From Paenibacillus borealis (GTDB lineage: Bacteria; Bacillota; Bacilli; Paenibacillales; Paenibacillaceae), in the NCBI RefSeq assembly GCF_000758665.1, contig NZ_CP009285.1:7874001-7938000 (forward strand): 64,000 nt of DNA. Direction: 5' to 3'. The notes under the pieces were generated by a model that did no database searches, had not been told where the DNA came from, and was given only the letters and a program-made list of their open reading frames with translations. Shown here in pieces: positions 8,565 to 17,933 of the stretch; positions within the stretch are counted from its first letter, which is position 1; every line of letters begins with the position of its first letter. Position numbers and translations under genes: made by a program.

Positions 8565-10638
8565 GTTTCTTCATATGTTTGCGGAGCAGGAGAAGCAGCG
8601 ATACTATGACCAGCGTGATGATGAGTACGGCCGCGACCACAAAGCCCAGAACGTCTGAACGCTCGATAATCTGCGCGATCGTTGAATCTTTTGCCGCACC
8701 GGAGAGGGTCTTGAAGCGGTAAGCATTAACCTGGCCGTCTTTGTCTGTAACTACACCGTCCCCGTATACCTTCCAGCGGTCTTTCTCGCTGGCAATCAGC
8801 TTCGAGGCCAGGTAATAGCTCTCGGGGCTGACCGCCGTAACCGCAAGCAGACCCCGTCCGCTCTCATAAGGTGAATCCAGCAGCTGAAGCGTTCCGATGC
8901 CGGCTCCGTACTGCTCTTCGATCGCTATTTTTTCATTGGACAGCAGGGTTGATCCGTCTTTGTTGTACTTGAAAAAAAGGCTGTCATTGTTGTCCCGGAT
9001 TACCTTGTTGTTCTTATAGGTACCGATGGCAATGATATTATTGTCCTTCAGATTATCAGCAGCCACATCGTCGCTGTAATAATGGACATCCCCGGTATTG
9101 CCTCCGGCGTATTGGCCGAGCATGTTGAAGATATTGCCCAGGCTCTGATAGGAATAATCATCCATCTCCTGCGGCAGAACAACCGCCACACGGTTGAAGA
9201 TGCCGTCGCGCAGGAACGGGTACGGATAGTTACTCAGCAGCAGCTCTGTGCGGTCCTTGGTATTCAGGCGCATCATGGATTCCTTGCTGATATAGGCCCA
9301 GGGCATCTGCTCCGTATTAGGTGTGCAGATGGTATTCGCCATCTCCAGATCAAAAGCTACCGTGACGGAGAAATTGCCGGAAATGTTCAGGCTCTGCGGC
9401 ACATCCAGATTCAGCACATCACCGTTGGCCAGTTCCTTCGTCAGCTTCTTGCTGCCGACCGGCGTATTGTTGATGCTTACCGTTACCAGCGAGCGCTCAA
9501 AATCCAGATTCCCCGCATAGCGCAAATCGAGACTGATTTTGCCGTCATCCGCTATTGAGCGGTTGGACGGCAGCGAAACGAAATAAGTCTGCTCCTGATG
9601 GTTCGGTCCGTTCAGCTTATCCCCGGTCTCCGTGAACGTAACATTCGAGCTGATGGATGGCGCCGGGTCTGCTACACCGGTAGCATCATCCACAAGCTTC
9701 AAGTCGCTGCTGATCTGGCTCATCAGCTCCCCGCTGGCCATGAAGCGTCCGGCCTTGATCAGCAGGCTCTCATCCTTGGAGGTAACGATCAGCACCGGCG
9801 AGGAATCCTTGTTCACCAGCTGGATCACGGCATGGGTGCCGAGATCGGCCGTGGTGCTCACGAGATTCTTCAAGCTGGCCGGGAGATGATCATACATCGC
9901 TACAAGCACCACTGCATGCTTGTCCGCAATGGTATCCTCGCGGTAGGGCAGCAAAGGAATCGTCTTGTCGTTCAGCGTATTGCCTTTGGCGAAGCCTGAC
10001 AGGGCGTACGTCGCGCTCTCCAGCTCAGAACCGCTGGCATTCTCCGGTACCGCGAGCAGGCTTTCCCCTTTTTTTACCGTATCCATGCCCGAGAACCTGG
10101 CACTGAAATCCGCAATTCCGCCCGTAATCACTTTAGGCGTATACTTTACGGCAATATTGGAGGTATTGAACAGATGCAGCCAGCTGTCCTGCGTATTATC
10201 TACACTGCAGAGCTGATAGTCATCCGTACCCGTCTTCAGATTGCCCTGAATGGTTAGCGTGTTGCTGCCTTGCTTAAGGAAGCCTTTGGGTGCCGTAATG
10301 CTCAGGCTCTGCTCCCCGTTATTCTCACCAGATGGTCTGAAGGAGTGGAACGGAATACCGTTAAGCGACAGCGTCACACTTGACTGCTGATCCGCATTGA
10401 TCTGTGATACCTGATAATGCAGATTAATCATCACCGCATCGATGTTCCAGTAATCCATGACCGTGAAATACTGCTGCTGGGAGCTTGTGCCCGAGAGAGA
10501 GATCTCGCTGCCTGTAAATGAAGTCTCGTATGTCATCTTGGCGCCACCGGGAAGCACTGCTGCTGCCAGTGCCGCAGGAATGTGAACCAGGAAAAGGGAG
10601 AGGCAAATCAGCCCTATCAATATCTGTTTTTTCATCAT
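8542..10638 (-). CDS. ydaN: BcsB-like cellulose-synthase regulatory subunit homologue (YdaN/PssD type)
   Basis: 698 residues. Signal peptide (MMKKQILIGLICLSLFLVHIP), a long extracytoplasmic beta-rich region with two repeated carbohydrate-binding/flavodoxin-like halves as in BcsB, and one C-terminal membrane helix (~667-688) followed by the basic tail KHMKKRGDKRET. BcsB proteins anchor and assist the membrane glucan synthase. Here the partner is the GT2 enzyme encoded just upstream (42-nt gap). AGGAG precedes the start at 9 nt. It probably forms the EPS export/synthesis complex with the GT2 and YdaK-like proteins. Confidence 0.85.
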   Translation of the reverse strand: MMKKQILIGLICLSLFLVHIPAALAAAVLPGGAKMTYETSFTGSEISLSGTSSQQQYFTVMDYWNIDAVMINLHYQVSQINADQQSSVTLSLNGIPFHSFRPSGENNGEQSLSITAPKGFLKQGSNTLTIQGNLKTGTDDYQLCSVDNTQDSWLHLFNTSNIAVKYTPKVITGGIADFSARFSGMDTVKKGESLLAVPENASGSELESATYALSGFAKGNTLNDKTIPLLPYREDTIADKHAVVLVAMYDHLPASLKNLVSTTADLGTHAVIQLVNKDSSPVLIVTSKDESLLIKAGRFMASGELMSQISSDLKLVDDATGVADPAPSISSNVTFTETGDKLNGPNHQEQTYFVSLPSNRSIADDGKISLDLRYAGNLDFERSLVTVSINNTPVGSKKLTKELANGDVLNLDVPQSLNISGNFSVTVAFDLEMANTICTPNTEQMPWAYISKESMMRLNTKDRTELLLSNYPYPFLRDGIFNRVAVVLPQEMDDYSYQSLGNIFNMLGQYAGGNTGDVHYYSDDVAADNLKDNNIIAIGTYKNNKVIRDNNDSLFFKYNKDGSTLLSNEKIAIEEQYGAGIGTLQLLDSPYESGRGLLAVTAVSPESYYLASKLIASEKDRWKVYGDGVVTDKDGQVNAYRFKTLSGAAKDSTIAQIIERSDVLGFVVAAVLIITLVIVSLLLLLRKHMKKRGDKRET

Positions 10639-10680
10639 GTTCCGAATCTCCTGTATCGCTTATTTCTTCTCCTCCGGCAC

Positions 10681-11931
10681 TTAATAGCGCTCGGTTTTGT
10701 ACCACTTGGCTTCCCGTTTGAAAATGACGTCTTTGAAGTAGTTATATAGTCCGTAAGCGGCGACCACCATCCATAGCTGACAGTACGAAACATACATCAG
10801 CAGAATGATCCACAGGTTGGACAGGCTCATCTCGCCTTTCTCCGTCGTCAGTGTAACGAAGATCCCGACTACAAACAGAACAATGGCGAGCAGCCACAGG
10901 AAGCTGCTGAGTCCGGCAATGGTCGTATGAACATACCCCATCGCATGGAGAACGAGCAGAACATCAGAGGTGACCAGCGAGATCAGGAGCAGGAAATAAA
11001 TCGAGACATAATAGAGGATATCGAAGCGGATCTTCGCTGCCTGTCTGTCGAAGAGGAGCGGAAGATTCTTCACAATGACATAGATATTCCCCTTCGCCCA
11101 GCGTGTCCGCTGCTTGAACCAGACCTTCACCGTCTGCGGCTCCTGCTCCCAGGTGACCGACTTGGGCTGGAACTTGATCCGGTATCCCATCATATAAATG
11201 CGGAAGCTAATCTCTGTATCCTCAGCAATTGCCTTGACATCCCAGCCGCCGATACTCTCTACAATCGACCTGCGCATAATGAAATTCGTTCCCGGAATCG
11301 TACAGAGCTTGAACAGCTTCCAGCGCCCGGCTTGAGCCATCCATTGAAACGACAGGGTCTCAATATTAATAAACCGGGTCAGCAGGCTTGCATCACGGTT
11401 ACGGGTTCTGAACTTGCCGATCACCGCTCCCAGTGTGGAGTCATTCATGATCTCCGCTACAAGATACCGCAAAGCTGTGCGTTCCGGTGTATTGTCGGCA
11501 TCGTAGATAGCAATGAGCTCCCCCCTGCTGCGGGTGAAGCCAATGTTCAGCGCATTGGATTTGCCTTTGCCGCCGGTAACTGCATCGGTATTGATGATGA
11601 TCAGATTACGCTGCGGGTTCCTCCGCTGGATATCACCCAGCAGCTCCGCGCTGTTGTCTGAAGAATTATCGTTGATGACGATGATCTCATACCGGTCATG
11701 CGGATAATCCAGCGCCAGCAGGGATTCAACGGTTTTGCTGATGACCACGCCCTCGTTATGTGCAGGGACCATGATCGTGACCATCGGATACTCACCTTTG
11801 ATCTCCGGCACTGCCTTATTTTCAGTTTCAATATAGTACAGGTATCCCGCTATAATCAGCGCTACATTCACCAGCAGCAGTGACCAGATGCAGATCACCG
11901 CAATGACCATCAGCACGTCTGAGACCGTCAT
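10681..11931 (-). CDS. ydaM: Processive family 2 glycosyltransferase, EPS synthase (YdaM/PssC type)
   Basis: 416 residues. An N-terminal membrane helix (~5-32), a GT-A domain, and C-terminal membrane helices (~300-400). The polymerase residues are visible: DAD at 144-146, ED at 237-238 in IAEDTE, and QRTRW at 274-278. This is the D,D,D,Q(Q/R)xRW signature of cellulose, PNAG and hyaluronan-type synthases. It should polymerise an activated sugar and extrude the chain. The sugar cannot be read from sequence; the homologous Listeria locus makes a ManNAc-based polymer. AGGAGAATAAT precedes the ATG. Confidence 0.9.
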   Translation of the reverse strand: MTVSDVLMVIAVICIWSLLLVNVALIIAGYLYYIETENKAVPEIKGEYPMVTIMVPAHNEGVVISKTVESLLALDYPHDRYEIIVINDNSSDNSAELLGDIQRRNPQRNLIIINTDAVTGGKGKSNALNIGFTRSRGELIAIYDADNTPERTALRYLVAEIMNDSTLGAVIGKFRTRNRDASLLTRFINIETLSFQWMAQAGRWKLFKLCTIPGTNFIMRRSIVESIGGWDVKAIAEDTEISFRIYMMGYRIKFQPKSVTWEQEPQTVKVWFKQRTRWAKGNIYVIVKNLPLLFDRQAAKIRFDILYYVSIYFLLLISLVTSDVLLVLHAMGYVHTTIAGLSSFLWLLAIVLFVVGIFVTLTTEKGEMSLSNLWIILLMYVSYCQLWMVVAAYGLYNYFKDVIFKREAKWYKTERY

Positions 11932-11969
11932 ATTATTCTCCTAATGTTGTTTGATTTTTCCGGATTCCC

Positions 11970-13523
11970 TTATTTCAAATATTTCCTCCGGTACAGCCTG
12001 TAACCGATCGTAAGCAGCCCTCCGAACAAGAGCAGTGCAATCAGGATCACAATAATAAAAAACTGGTTCTGCACGCTGAAAAGCCTGTTGAAGCTTGTAG
12101 CCTGCTCCTCCTGATACTGGTAATCAGCTATGACTGCCTGCGGGGTATAGTCCACATTCAGATTGTTGCCGTTGATGTGAATTACCCCATCCGCTGCTTC
12201 GATGGTGTTGATATCTGTAGCAACGTTATGGACTTCCCGTTTATAATCGGCAAATGTATACCACTCCTCACCCAGACTCTGCATCAGGTTATCGAGTGCA
12301 GCCTCATCCTCAGGCAAGTCGACCGTAACCGCCGCATTCAGCGGAAGCTCCGGCATCGCCTTGCCGGTCCTGCTGATCCCCTGCAGGAATTCCAGCGGCA
12401 GACTGTACAAGGTGGACGGGAAGACCGCCGAAGTGTCCATCTGTTCCATATATCGGGCTTCTTCATCCGCGTAGAGTACCGCCGAGTCGAAGAAGCCCAT
12501 GCCCGCCGTGGAATACTCCTTGTCATACGTCCAGTAACCTTCTGCAGCCATACCCAGCGGGGCTACACCGCCCTCTACCAGCACATTGATGAAGTTGTTC
12601 ATCTTCGCATGCAGACTGCGGTCACTAAGACTGATCGGCGGTCTGACCGCCGGAGCATTAACTACAATGCTGCCGTTGCGGGACTGCACAGCTCTCAGGG
12701 CTTCCAGATACCGCTTCATCGCCGGAAAGTCGGTGTTGCCGAACACCGGCCGGACACTGGCGATGAATGGAATTCCGCTCTGATACAGCTTGTCTGCCGT
12801 CTTCTCGAGCAGACTCAGATCAGAGAAGGGGTAGATTTCTTTGAGCACCAGATACGTACGGGGCTGGGCGGAGGATTTCAGCCAATCCTTCAATACATAA
12901 GCCGCAGCCATGCTGCTTAAATCCCCCTGCTTCAGATAGGGCACATAAGCAATTTCGCCGCTGCTTACCGCATAAGGCACTTTCGCCCCGCCGTCTTCAA
13001 AAGACCATTCCCCATACGTACGGTCGCCCTGTGAAGCAGCGATATACGGCATTTCTTCCACTTCCAGCGGCATGCCGGTGAACCTGCCGATGGAGAGGCT
13101 TGCGCTTGCTCCATGCCATACCTCTGTCTTCAGCTGCAAAGCCTGCTGTACCCGGGCCGGCGGCTGGTATCCGACGTACATCACAGACCCTTTATAGCCG
13201 GCTGCGTCCTGCAGATAAGCACTATTCGTAATCTTCAGCTCCGCACTGTTCACGACGGTGATTATGCCGGAGTAGGTAGACATGCTGCCTTGCTCATAAT
13301 CGGATATATTCTTAAGCGTAACCTGTGTACTGTAGGCGGCGAGCAGCCGCTGCAGCTCTGCCACATTCCCTTCCTTCCCCGTACCTTTTGCCAGGCTGTC
13401 ATACAGCAGCAGAATATGCTGCGCGGCGGCGGAAGCTGCCGGGGCGGCGGAAGCTGCCGGGGCGGGCAGCAGAAGATTCCCTGCCAGCAGCAGCAGCAGA
13501 ATGATGATCCCCCCGCGCTTCAA
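11970..13523 (-). CDS. ydaL: DUF2334 exported protein (YdaL/PssB type, deacetylase-like)
   Basis: 517 residues. Signal peptide, extracytoplasmic domain, and one C-terminal helix (~485-507) with basic tail YRRKYLK. The central region (ILKEIYPFSDLSLLEKTADKLYQSGIPFIASVRPVF) resembles DUF2334, a NodB-related polysaccharide-deacetylase fold. The start appears to be a TTG at 13523 whose TTGA overlaps the stop of the upstream gene, with GGGGTGA in front, indicating translational coupling. An Ala/Ser/Pro repeat near the signal peptide is encoded by a short DNA duplication (about 13421-13463). It probably modifies the nascent polysaccharide. Confidence 0.8.
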   Translation of the reverse strand: MKRGGIIILLLLLAGNLLLPAPAASAAPAASAAAQHILLLYDSLAKGTGKEGNVAELQRLLAAYSTQVTLKNISDYEQGSMSTYSGIITVVNSAELKITNSAYLQDAAGYKGSVMYVGYQPPARVQQALQLKTEVWHGASASLSIGRFTGMPLEVEEMPYIAASQGDRTYGEWSFEDGGAKVPYAVSSGEIAYVPYLKQGDLSSMAAAYVLKDWLKSSAQPRTYLVLKEIYPFSDLSLLEKTADKLYQSGIPFIASVRPVFGNTDFPAMKRYLEALRAVQSRNGSIVVNAPAVRPPISLSDRSLHAKMNNFINVLVEGGVAPLGMAAEGYWTYDKEYSTAGMGFFDSAVLYADEEARYMEQMDTSAVFPSTLYSLPLEFLQGISRTGKAMPELPLNAAVTVDLPEDEAALDNLMQSLGEEWYTFADYKREVHNVATDINTIEAADGVIHINGNNLNVDYTPQAVIADYQYQEEQATSFNRLFSVQNQFFIIVILIALLLFGGLLTIGYRLYRRKYLK

Positions 13524-15067
13524 ATGCTCACCCCATTGTTCAGGGCTGCATAATCCTGGGCCGGCACGGAAGGCGGTGCAGCCGGCATGGATTTCCGGGA
13601 TGAGATTCCGCGGCCAATAACGCTGGCTATGGCCTGGAAAGTGATCAGGTCAAAAGCTAAGGTGAACAGGAATTCATGCTTTGCAATATCGGCATCGCCT
13701 GCTCCGATAATGGAGACTACAATGCCGGACAATCCGACAAGCATTGTGGCCAGAATCACGAACAGCCGCTGCATTCCCCGGTAGTCCCGCGCCCGGACTG
13801 CTGCTACGAAGGAAGGCATATAGACACCTGTAATCACAGCCATCCAGAGGAGGATGAAGGCAAAGGTGCGGGGAGCCAGTTTCTCCTTCAGCGTACTGTA
13901 CACAGTGAAGAAATGGCTCTGCGCCCGAAACTCCTTGCCTGCCGATTTTTCATAGTTTCCCATGGCAGCCGGCTTGATTGTATAGGCGCTTTCGGCAGCC
14001 GTGTCGAGAATCGAGCCCAACTGGTCCGGATGCGTAACATAATATTTCAGGATGGAGACAAAACCGTATTGGCTGTAGAAATCCTTCTCCAGCAAATCGG
14101 ATTTCACATCCACTGTCCCGTATTGGTCATAATAGGTATTCTCTTTGAGGATCGCGTACTGTTCATTGATCCCGAAGGATTGAAGCGCAGTCTCCGGATT
14201 CTCTGATTCCATCAGCACCCCGCGCGTCATGGCATGATACTGGTTAATATTTACGAACTCTTTGGAGATATTAAGATAGGTGGCAATACCGGCGAACATC
14301 ATCAGAGCGGCGGACAGAAGCGTGATCCAGCGGAACAGCTTATCCCGGCGGATCCAGAAAAGGGAGACAGAGAGCAGGGAAATCACCATGCCCACCGGAG
14401 CATTTTGCTGCTTGGAGGTCGTTAGTATCAGCGTGCTGACCAGAAGGACCGCCAGCATGGCGTAATCGTTGTATCTTTTGCGGTACAGCAGCAGCCATGA
14501 GGCAAACACCAGGATCATTGTGACCATTACCAGGCTTTCGCCGAAGAAAGAATTGAAATAAGCGGTATACCCCGTGTCCCCGAAGACAACTATCGCCAGA
14601 ACCGCAACAACCATCCCCCGCTTCCGGGACATTTTGAACGTGACGGCTTCAATAAGAAGGTAGACAGCAGCCACATACAGGAGCGTATAAATCGCGGCCT
14701 GAAAGCGGATATCGAACACTTCCTTGCTGAATATCAGCTTATTGACGAGCAGCGCCAGCTTGATAAACAGCGACTGGGAGGAGACCAGCATCGAGCTGTT
14801 CTCGTTATAGTATTGGTAGATTCCAAACTGCTTCACGAAATACCCGAAATACTGGCTGTCATAATCCGGGAGGTTGAAGTATAGTCCGTTGCTATAAATA
14901 ATCCGGAAAAAGTCACCGTTATCCGCCATTCCCACATAAGGCGCAGTAAAGAGAGCAATGACTGTTATGAGCAATACGCCAAAAGCCGCGGCAAACGCCG
15001 GGGTAATCCGAAGGCTTGCAAGCATTATGCTGGGCCGGATTGATGTTTTCACTGGGTTGTCTATCAT
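13520..15067 (-). CDS. WsfD-like membrane glycan transferase (PssA position)
   Basis: 515 residues with about 11 hydrophobic helices. The first extracytoplasmic loop carries MADNGDFFR and YDSQYFGYF, acidic and aromatic motifs typical of GT-C-like membrane transferases annotated as glycan biosynthesis hexose transferase WsfD. It occupies the place of the large membrane protein PssA in the Listeria pss operon, between the GH8 lipoprotein and the DUF2334 protein. It may add a side sugar from a lipid-linked donor outside the membrane; this is inferred from topology. GAAGGTGA precedes the ATG. Confidence 0.7.
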   Translation of the reverse strand: MIDNPVKTSIRPSIMLASLRITPAFAAAFGVLLITVIALFTAPYVGMADNGDFFRIIYSNGLYFNLPDYDSQYFGYFVKQFGIYQYYNENSSMLVSSQSLFIKLALLVNKLIFSKEVFDIRFQAAIYTLLYVAAVYLLIEAVTFKMSRKRGMVVAVLAIVVFGDTGYTAYFNSFFGESLVMVTMILVFASWLLLYRKRYNDYAMLAVLLVSTLILTTSKQQNAPVGMVISLLSVSLFWIRRDKLFRWITLLSAALMMFAGIATYLNISKEFVNINQYHAMTRGVLMESENPETALQSFGINEQYAILKENTYYDQYGTVDVKSDLLEKDFYSQYGFVSILKYYVTHPDQLGSILDTAAESAYTIKPAAMGNYEKSAGKEFRAQSHFFTVYSTLKEKLAPRTFAFILLWMAVITGVYMPSFVAAVRARDYRGMQRLFVILATMLVGLSGIVVSIIGAGDADIAKHEFLFTLAFDLITFQAIASVIGRGISSRKSMPAAPPSVPAQDYAALNNGVSI

Positions 15068-15085
15068 ACGGATTCACCTTCGTTA

Positions 15086-16234
15086 CTATTGTTGTTGGTT
15101 GGAATAGGAATAAGCGAGGAGTGCCATCAGGTTGTCAAAAGAATACGCCTGGCCGGCAGCCTCATCACCGAATCCGCCATACAGCGGACTTGCAGCATTC
15201 ACGGCTCTGAATTCATTCATCCGTTCAATACTGGCCGCATACAGAGACTGATCTCTCAGCACAGCGCCAATCATGGCCGTGAGTGCATAAATCGCCGTAG
15301 AACGGATATCATTCGTCCGCTGGCCGTCACGTGTGTACTGCCCGTACAGCGTTCCAGACGCAACCTGCTCTTTGATATAGCGGATACTCGCCGGCTTCTG
15401 CCGGTTGCTCTCGGCCAAATGAAGAATGGTAAGCAAAGATTCTACTGTGTTGATATGTTCGGAACTGTACTGGCCTGTCTTGTAATCAAATCTTGTCTCA
15501 TAGAACGGGAAAGAGTCGGACAAATATCCGTCTTCCAGAATACCGCTCATATTATTCAACAATATACCGCTTAATTCGCTAGGTATCGACAATTTTCGCA
15601 ACACACTCAGATCAATATAACACAAAGTTACGAACCCGTTGGTTGTTTTGAAAATATTGTCATAAAAATCATACATATATCCATCTTTTACATTATTATC
15701 ATAGAATCTCCGGCCATATTTATCGGCTGCTTCCGTATACTCCGGCTGATTAAATGCCTGTCCTGCTTCATACAGCGCGCCGATCAGCCGCAGATCGTCT
15801 ACCGCTGCATTGACGGTGTATTGCTTCTGTTGCTTAGGACTGAACCTGTAGCTGAAGCCGCCCTCCATATCGAAGGTATCGCGGGCCAGCGTCCACTGCT
15901 TGTCAAACCTCTCCTGATCGCCGTTAAGCACGGCCGCCCTCATCATAAGGGATGCGGATTCGCTTAGAATCTCATGGCCTGTAGCCATCTCCGCCGCTTC
16001 ACCGGTCTCCTGCCAATTCGTGTATACCCCGTAGGGTCCAGTAAGCTGCGTATCTATGAATTTCAGTAATTGCTGTTCTTCAGCCGCCGTGTCAAGCATC
16101 GGCTCATCCGGCCTGATTGTTCCCGTAGGAGTAACCGCAGAAGAAGGCACTGGCCGGGCCTGATTACCGCTGCATGAGGTTAAGAGGAGCAGCGATATCC
16201 CCAGAGCAGCAGCCTTGCTAAACGTGCTTCCCAA
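15086..16234 (-). CDS. ydaJ: Glycosyl hydrolase family 8-like lipoprotein (YdaJ/PssZ type)
   Basis: 382 residues. Lipoprotein signal with lipobox LTSC (Cys21), then an alpha-helical GH8-like barrel (motifs FIDTQLTGPYGVYTNWQ, TFDMEGGFSYRF, DDLRLIGALYEAG). First gene of the EPS operon. In Listeria, PssZ is an EPS-degrading hydrolase, so trimming or release of the polymer at the membrane surface is the likely role. The start seems to be a TTG at 16234, preceded by AAGGATGTGATG. A 19-nt gap leads to the next gene. The upstream ~130 bp are AT-rich and should hold the operon promoter; I could not fix it unambiguously. Confidence 0.8.
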   Translation of the reverse strand: MGSTFSKAAALGISLLLLTSCSGNQARPVPSSAVTPTGTIRPDEPMLDTAAEEQQLLKFIDTQLTGPYGVYTNWQETGEAAEMATGHEILSESASLMMRAAVLNGDQERFDKQWTLARDTFDMEGGFSYRFSPKQQKQYTVNAAVDDLRLIGALYEAGQAFNQPEYTEAADKYGRRFYDNNVKDGYMYDFYDNIFKTTNGFVTLCYIDLSVLRKLSIPSELSGILLNNMSGILEDGYLSDSFPFYETRFDYKTGQYSSEHINTVESLLTILHLAESNRQKPASIRYIKEQVASGTLYGQYTRDGQRTNDIRSTAIYALTAMIGAVLRDQSLYAASIERMNEFRAVNAASPLYGGFGDEAAGQAYSFDNLMALLAYSYSNQQQ

Positions 16235-16364
16235 TTCATCACATCCTTAGAAGACAATTCTTAATATCAGCCATAATAATATAACGGTAATTTATGTCAC
16301 ATTATTTACTATTTTATCAAACAATATGTGTCTAATTTATAGATAATCCCATTATTTCAAATAA

Positions 16365-16407
16365 AAGCAGGGCTGCTTGGATCAAAATGACCCCAACAGC
16401 CCTGCTT
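16365..16407 (-). terminator. Terminator of the potassium-channel gene
   Basis: Perfect 11-bp stem AAGCAGGGCTG / CAGCCCTGCTT. On the minus strand it is followed by TTTTATTT. It separates the channel gene from the EPS operon, so the two are not one transcript. Confidence 0.85.
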
Positions 16408-16425
16408 GTGTTTACAGTATATACT

Positions 16426-17442
16426 TTAGCCTGTTTTAATTCTCCGGTAAGTCACCTCATCGGCAACAATATAGAGTCTGGCATCTCCCGGAATCGGCTG
16501 CTCCAGCTTGCGGTTAATACCAAGGTCGCCACGGTCGGACAGCAGGGTTGCCCCCTGACGCAGCAGATCCTGAAAGGCGTCTCCATAGGTATTCCAGGCA
16601 CGGCTGCGCGGAATCTCATAGATATCATCGCCGTGCTGGCGGCTGAGCAGCTGGGTAATTACTTCGGAATTACCTTCCTGCAGGGCAGATCTTACCGCGA
16701 GTCTGGAGATGGCATCATGGGAGAGCACGAACTCGTTCACCTGAACATGCTTGAAGTTCTGAATGTTCTTCTCCTGCATGATTTCTACGGTGGTATGTAC
16801 TTGCGGGGCGATCCGTTCAATGCTGGAGGCAATCAGCAGCGTCTTGCCGTCGCTCAGCGAGGCCTCGTCTATGCGGGTATCGCCGAACACGATCGCGGCT
16901 CTGGCGCTCCCGATGTTCGCCTTCAGCAGGATATCGTCACTGGAGGCATCACCGTTAATGAAGTGAACCTGCTCCAGCTGTTCCAGCGGATGGCGGCCGT
17001 TCTCATCGATAATTACGATCTTGCAACTCCCGTCATAACACAGAATTTCATCCACAGCCGCCTGCGTTTTGCGGTTCCAGTTAATCAGTACGACATGATT
17101 ATGTCCGTGAAAGCTCAAGGTTCCGGCTCCTCTCCTGCGCTGCATCTCTCCCATGGCGTCGATAATCTTACCGATGACCAGACTGAGCAGACCGATGCCA
17201 AAGATATATAAGAATATCGTAAATACCTTGCCAGTGACTGTAGTAGCGAAATAGTCGCCGTAGCCTACGGTAGCCATTGTGGTCATCACCCAATAAAAGG
17301 CGTTGAACCAGCTGTGAAAAGTGTCCGGCTCCAGCAGGAAGGCAGTGGATGCACTCAGAATGATAAAGGCCAGGATGATCAGACCTATAGACTTCTTTTT
17401 CAAATGAAGCAGCTTACCGGAAATTCGGATTAGAAAATGCAA
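16426..17442 (-). CDS. Two-TM potassium channel with RCK (TrkA-N) domain, YugO-like
   Basis: 338 residues. Two membrane helices (~20-38 and ~72-92) flank a pore loop whose filter reads TVGYGD (58-63), the K+ selectivity signature. A cytoplasmic RCK/TrkA-N domain starts at about 112 (HNHVVLINWN) and a second regulatory region follows. B. subtilis YugO has this design and carries K+ signals in biofilms. This gene sits between an EPS operon and the ATP-grasp/DUF350 cluster, 98 nt after the DUF350 gene, so it may be the last gene of that cluster. Confidence 0.85.
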   Translation of the reverse strand: MHFLIRISGKLLHLKKKSIGLIILAFIILSASTAFLLEPDTFHSWFNAFYWVMTTMATVGYGDYFATTVTGKVFTIFLYIFGIGLLSLVIGKIIDAMGEMQRRRGAGTLSFHGHNHVVLINWNRKTQAAVDEILCYDGSCKIVIIDENGRHPLEQLEQVHFINGDASSDDILLKANIGSARAAIVFGDTRIDEASLSDGKTLLIASSIERIAPQVHTTVEIMQEKNIQNFKHVQVNEFVLSHDAISRLAVRSALQEGNSEVITQLLSRQHGDDIYEIPRSRAWNTYGDAFQDLLRQGATLLSDRGDLGINRKLEQPIPGDARLYIVADEVTYRRIKTG

Positions 17443-17540
17443 CGCTCATCCCTGCTTTCGGGTAGACAGCTTAAGCAGGCAGAGCGGCTGCCGCTTGAAC
17501 ATTCCAAGCTTGGCAGCTGTCCGCTTGCCCGGCCGGTCTA

Positions 17541-17933
17541 CTAAATAATCAGGCTGCTGACCGCAAACGCTGTTCCGATGAATACCATGCAGAGTGTTAC
17601 GCCTACTGCAACATTCCCTTTCTGCAGCTGTTCCGAAATCCGGAAGCCGGGCGTGAACAGCTCAAAGATCCAGTAGGACGCAACCAGACACACATAACCT
17701 ACAGCGAACCAGAGCATCATGAACCAGATGGAGGTATTCGTATATGCCGCTACGCCGAGAATGATCGCCGTGGCCAGAAACTTGCCGCCAAAGGCCAGCG
17801 ATACAGCGACGTTCCCCTTCTTCAGCTCCTCCATATCCTTAAAAGGAGTCATCAGGGTGAATATAACCATACCCAGTACCTGAAGCAGAACAATGGTCAG
17901 AATACTAACCACCAGATTAATAACGATCGTCAA
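17541..17933 (-). CDS. DUF350 membrane protein
   Basis: 130 residues, four helices arranged as an internal duplication: MEELKKGNVAVSLAFGGKF in the first half matches SEQLQKGNVAVGVTLCMVF in the second. This is the DUF350 (YjfL) pattern. The start appears to be a TTG at 17933 overlapping the TGA of the lipoprotein gene. DUF350 genes are repeatedly found with glutathionylspermidine-synthase-like ATP-grasp genes (for example E. coli yjfL-yjfC), and that partner is present here two genes upstream. Function unknown; a membrane channel or anchor role is conjecture. Confidence 0.85.
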   Translation of the reverse strand: MTIVINLVVSILTIVLLQVLGMVIFTLMTPFKDMEELKKGNVAVSLAFGGKFLATAIILGVAAYTNTSIWFMMLWFAVGYVCLVASYWIFELFTPGFRISEQLQKGNVAVGVTLCMVFIGTAFAVSSLII

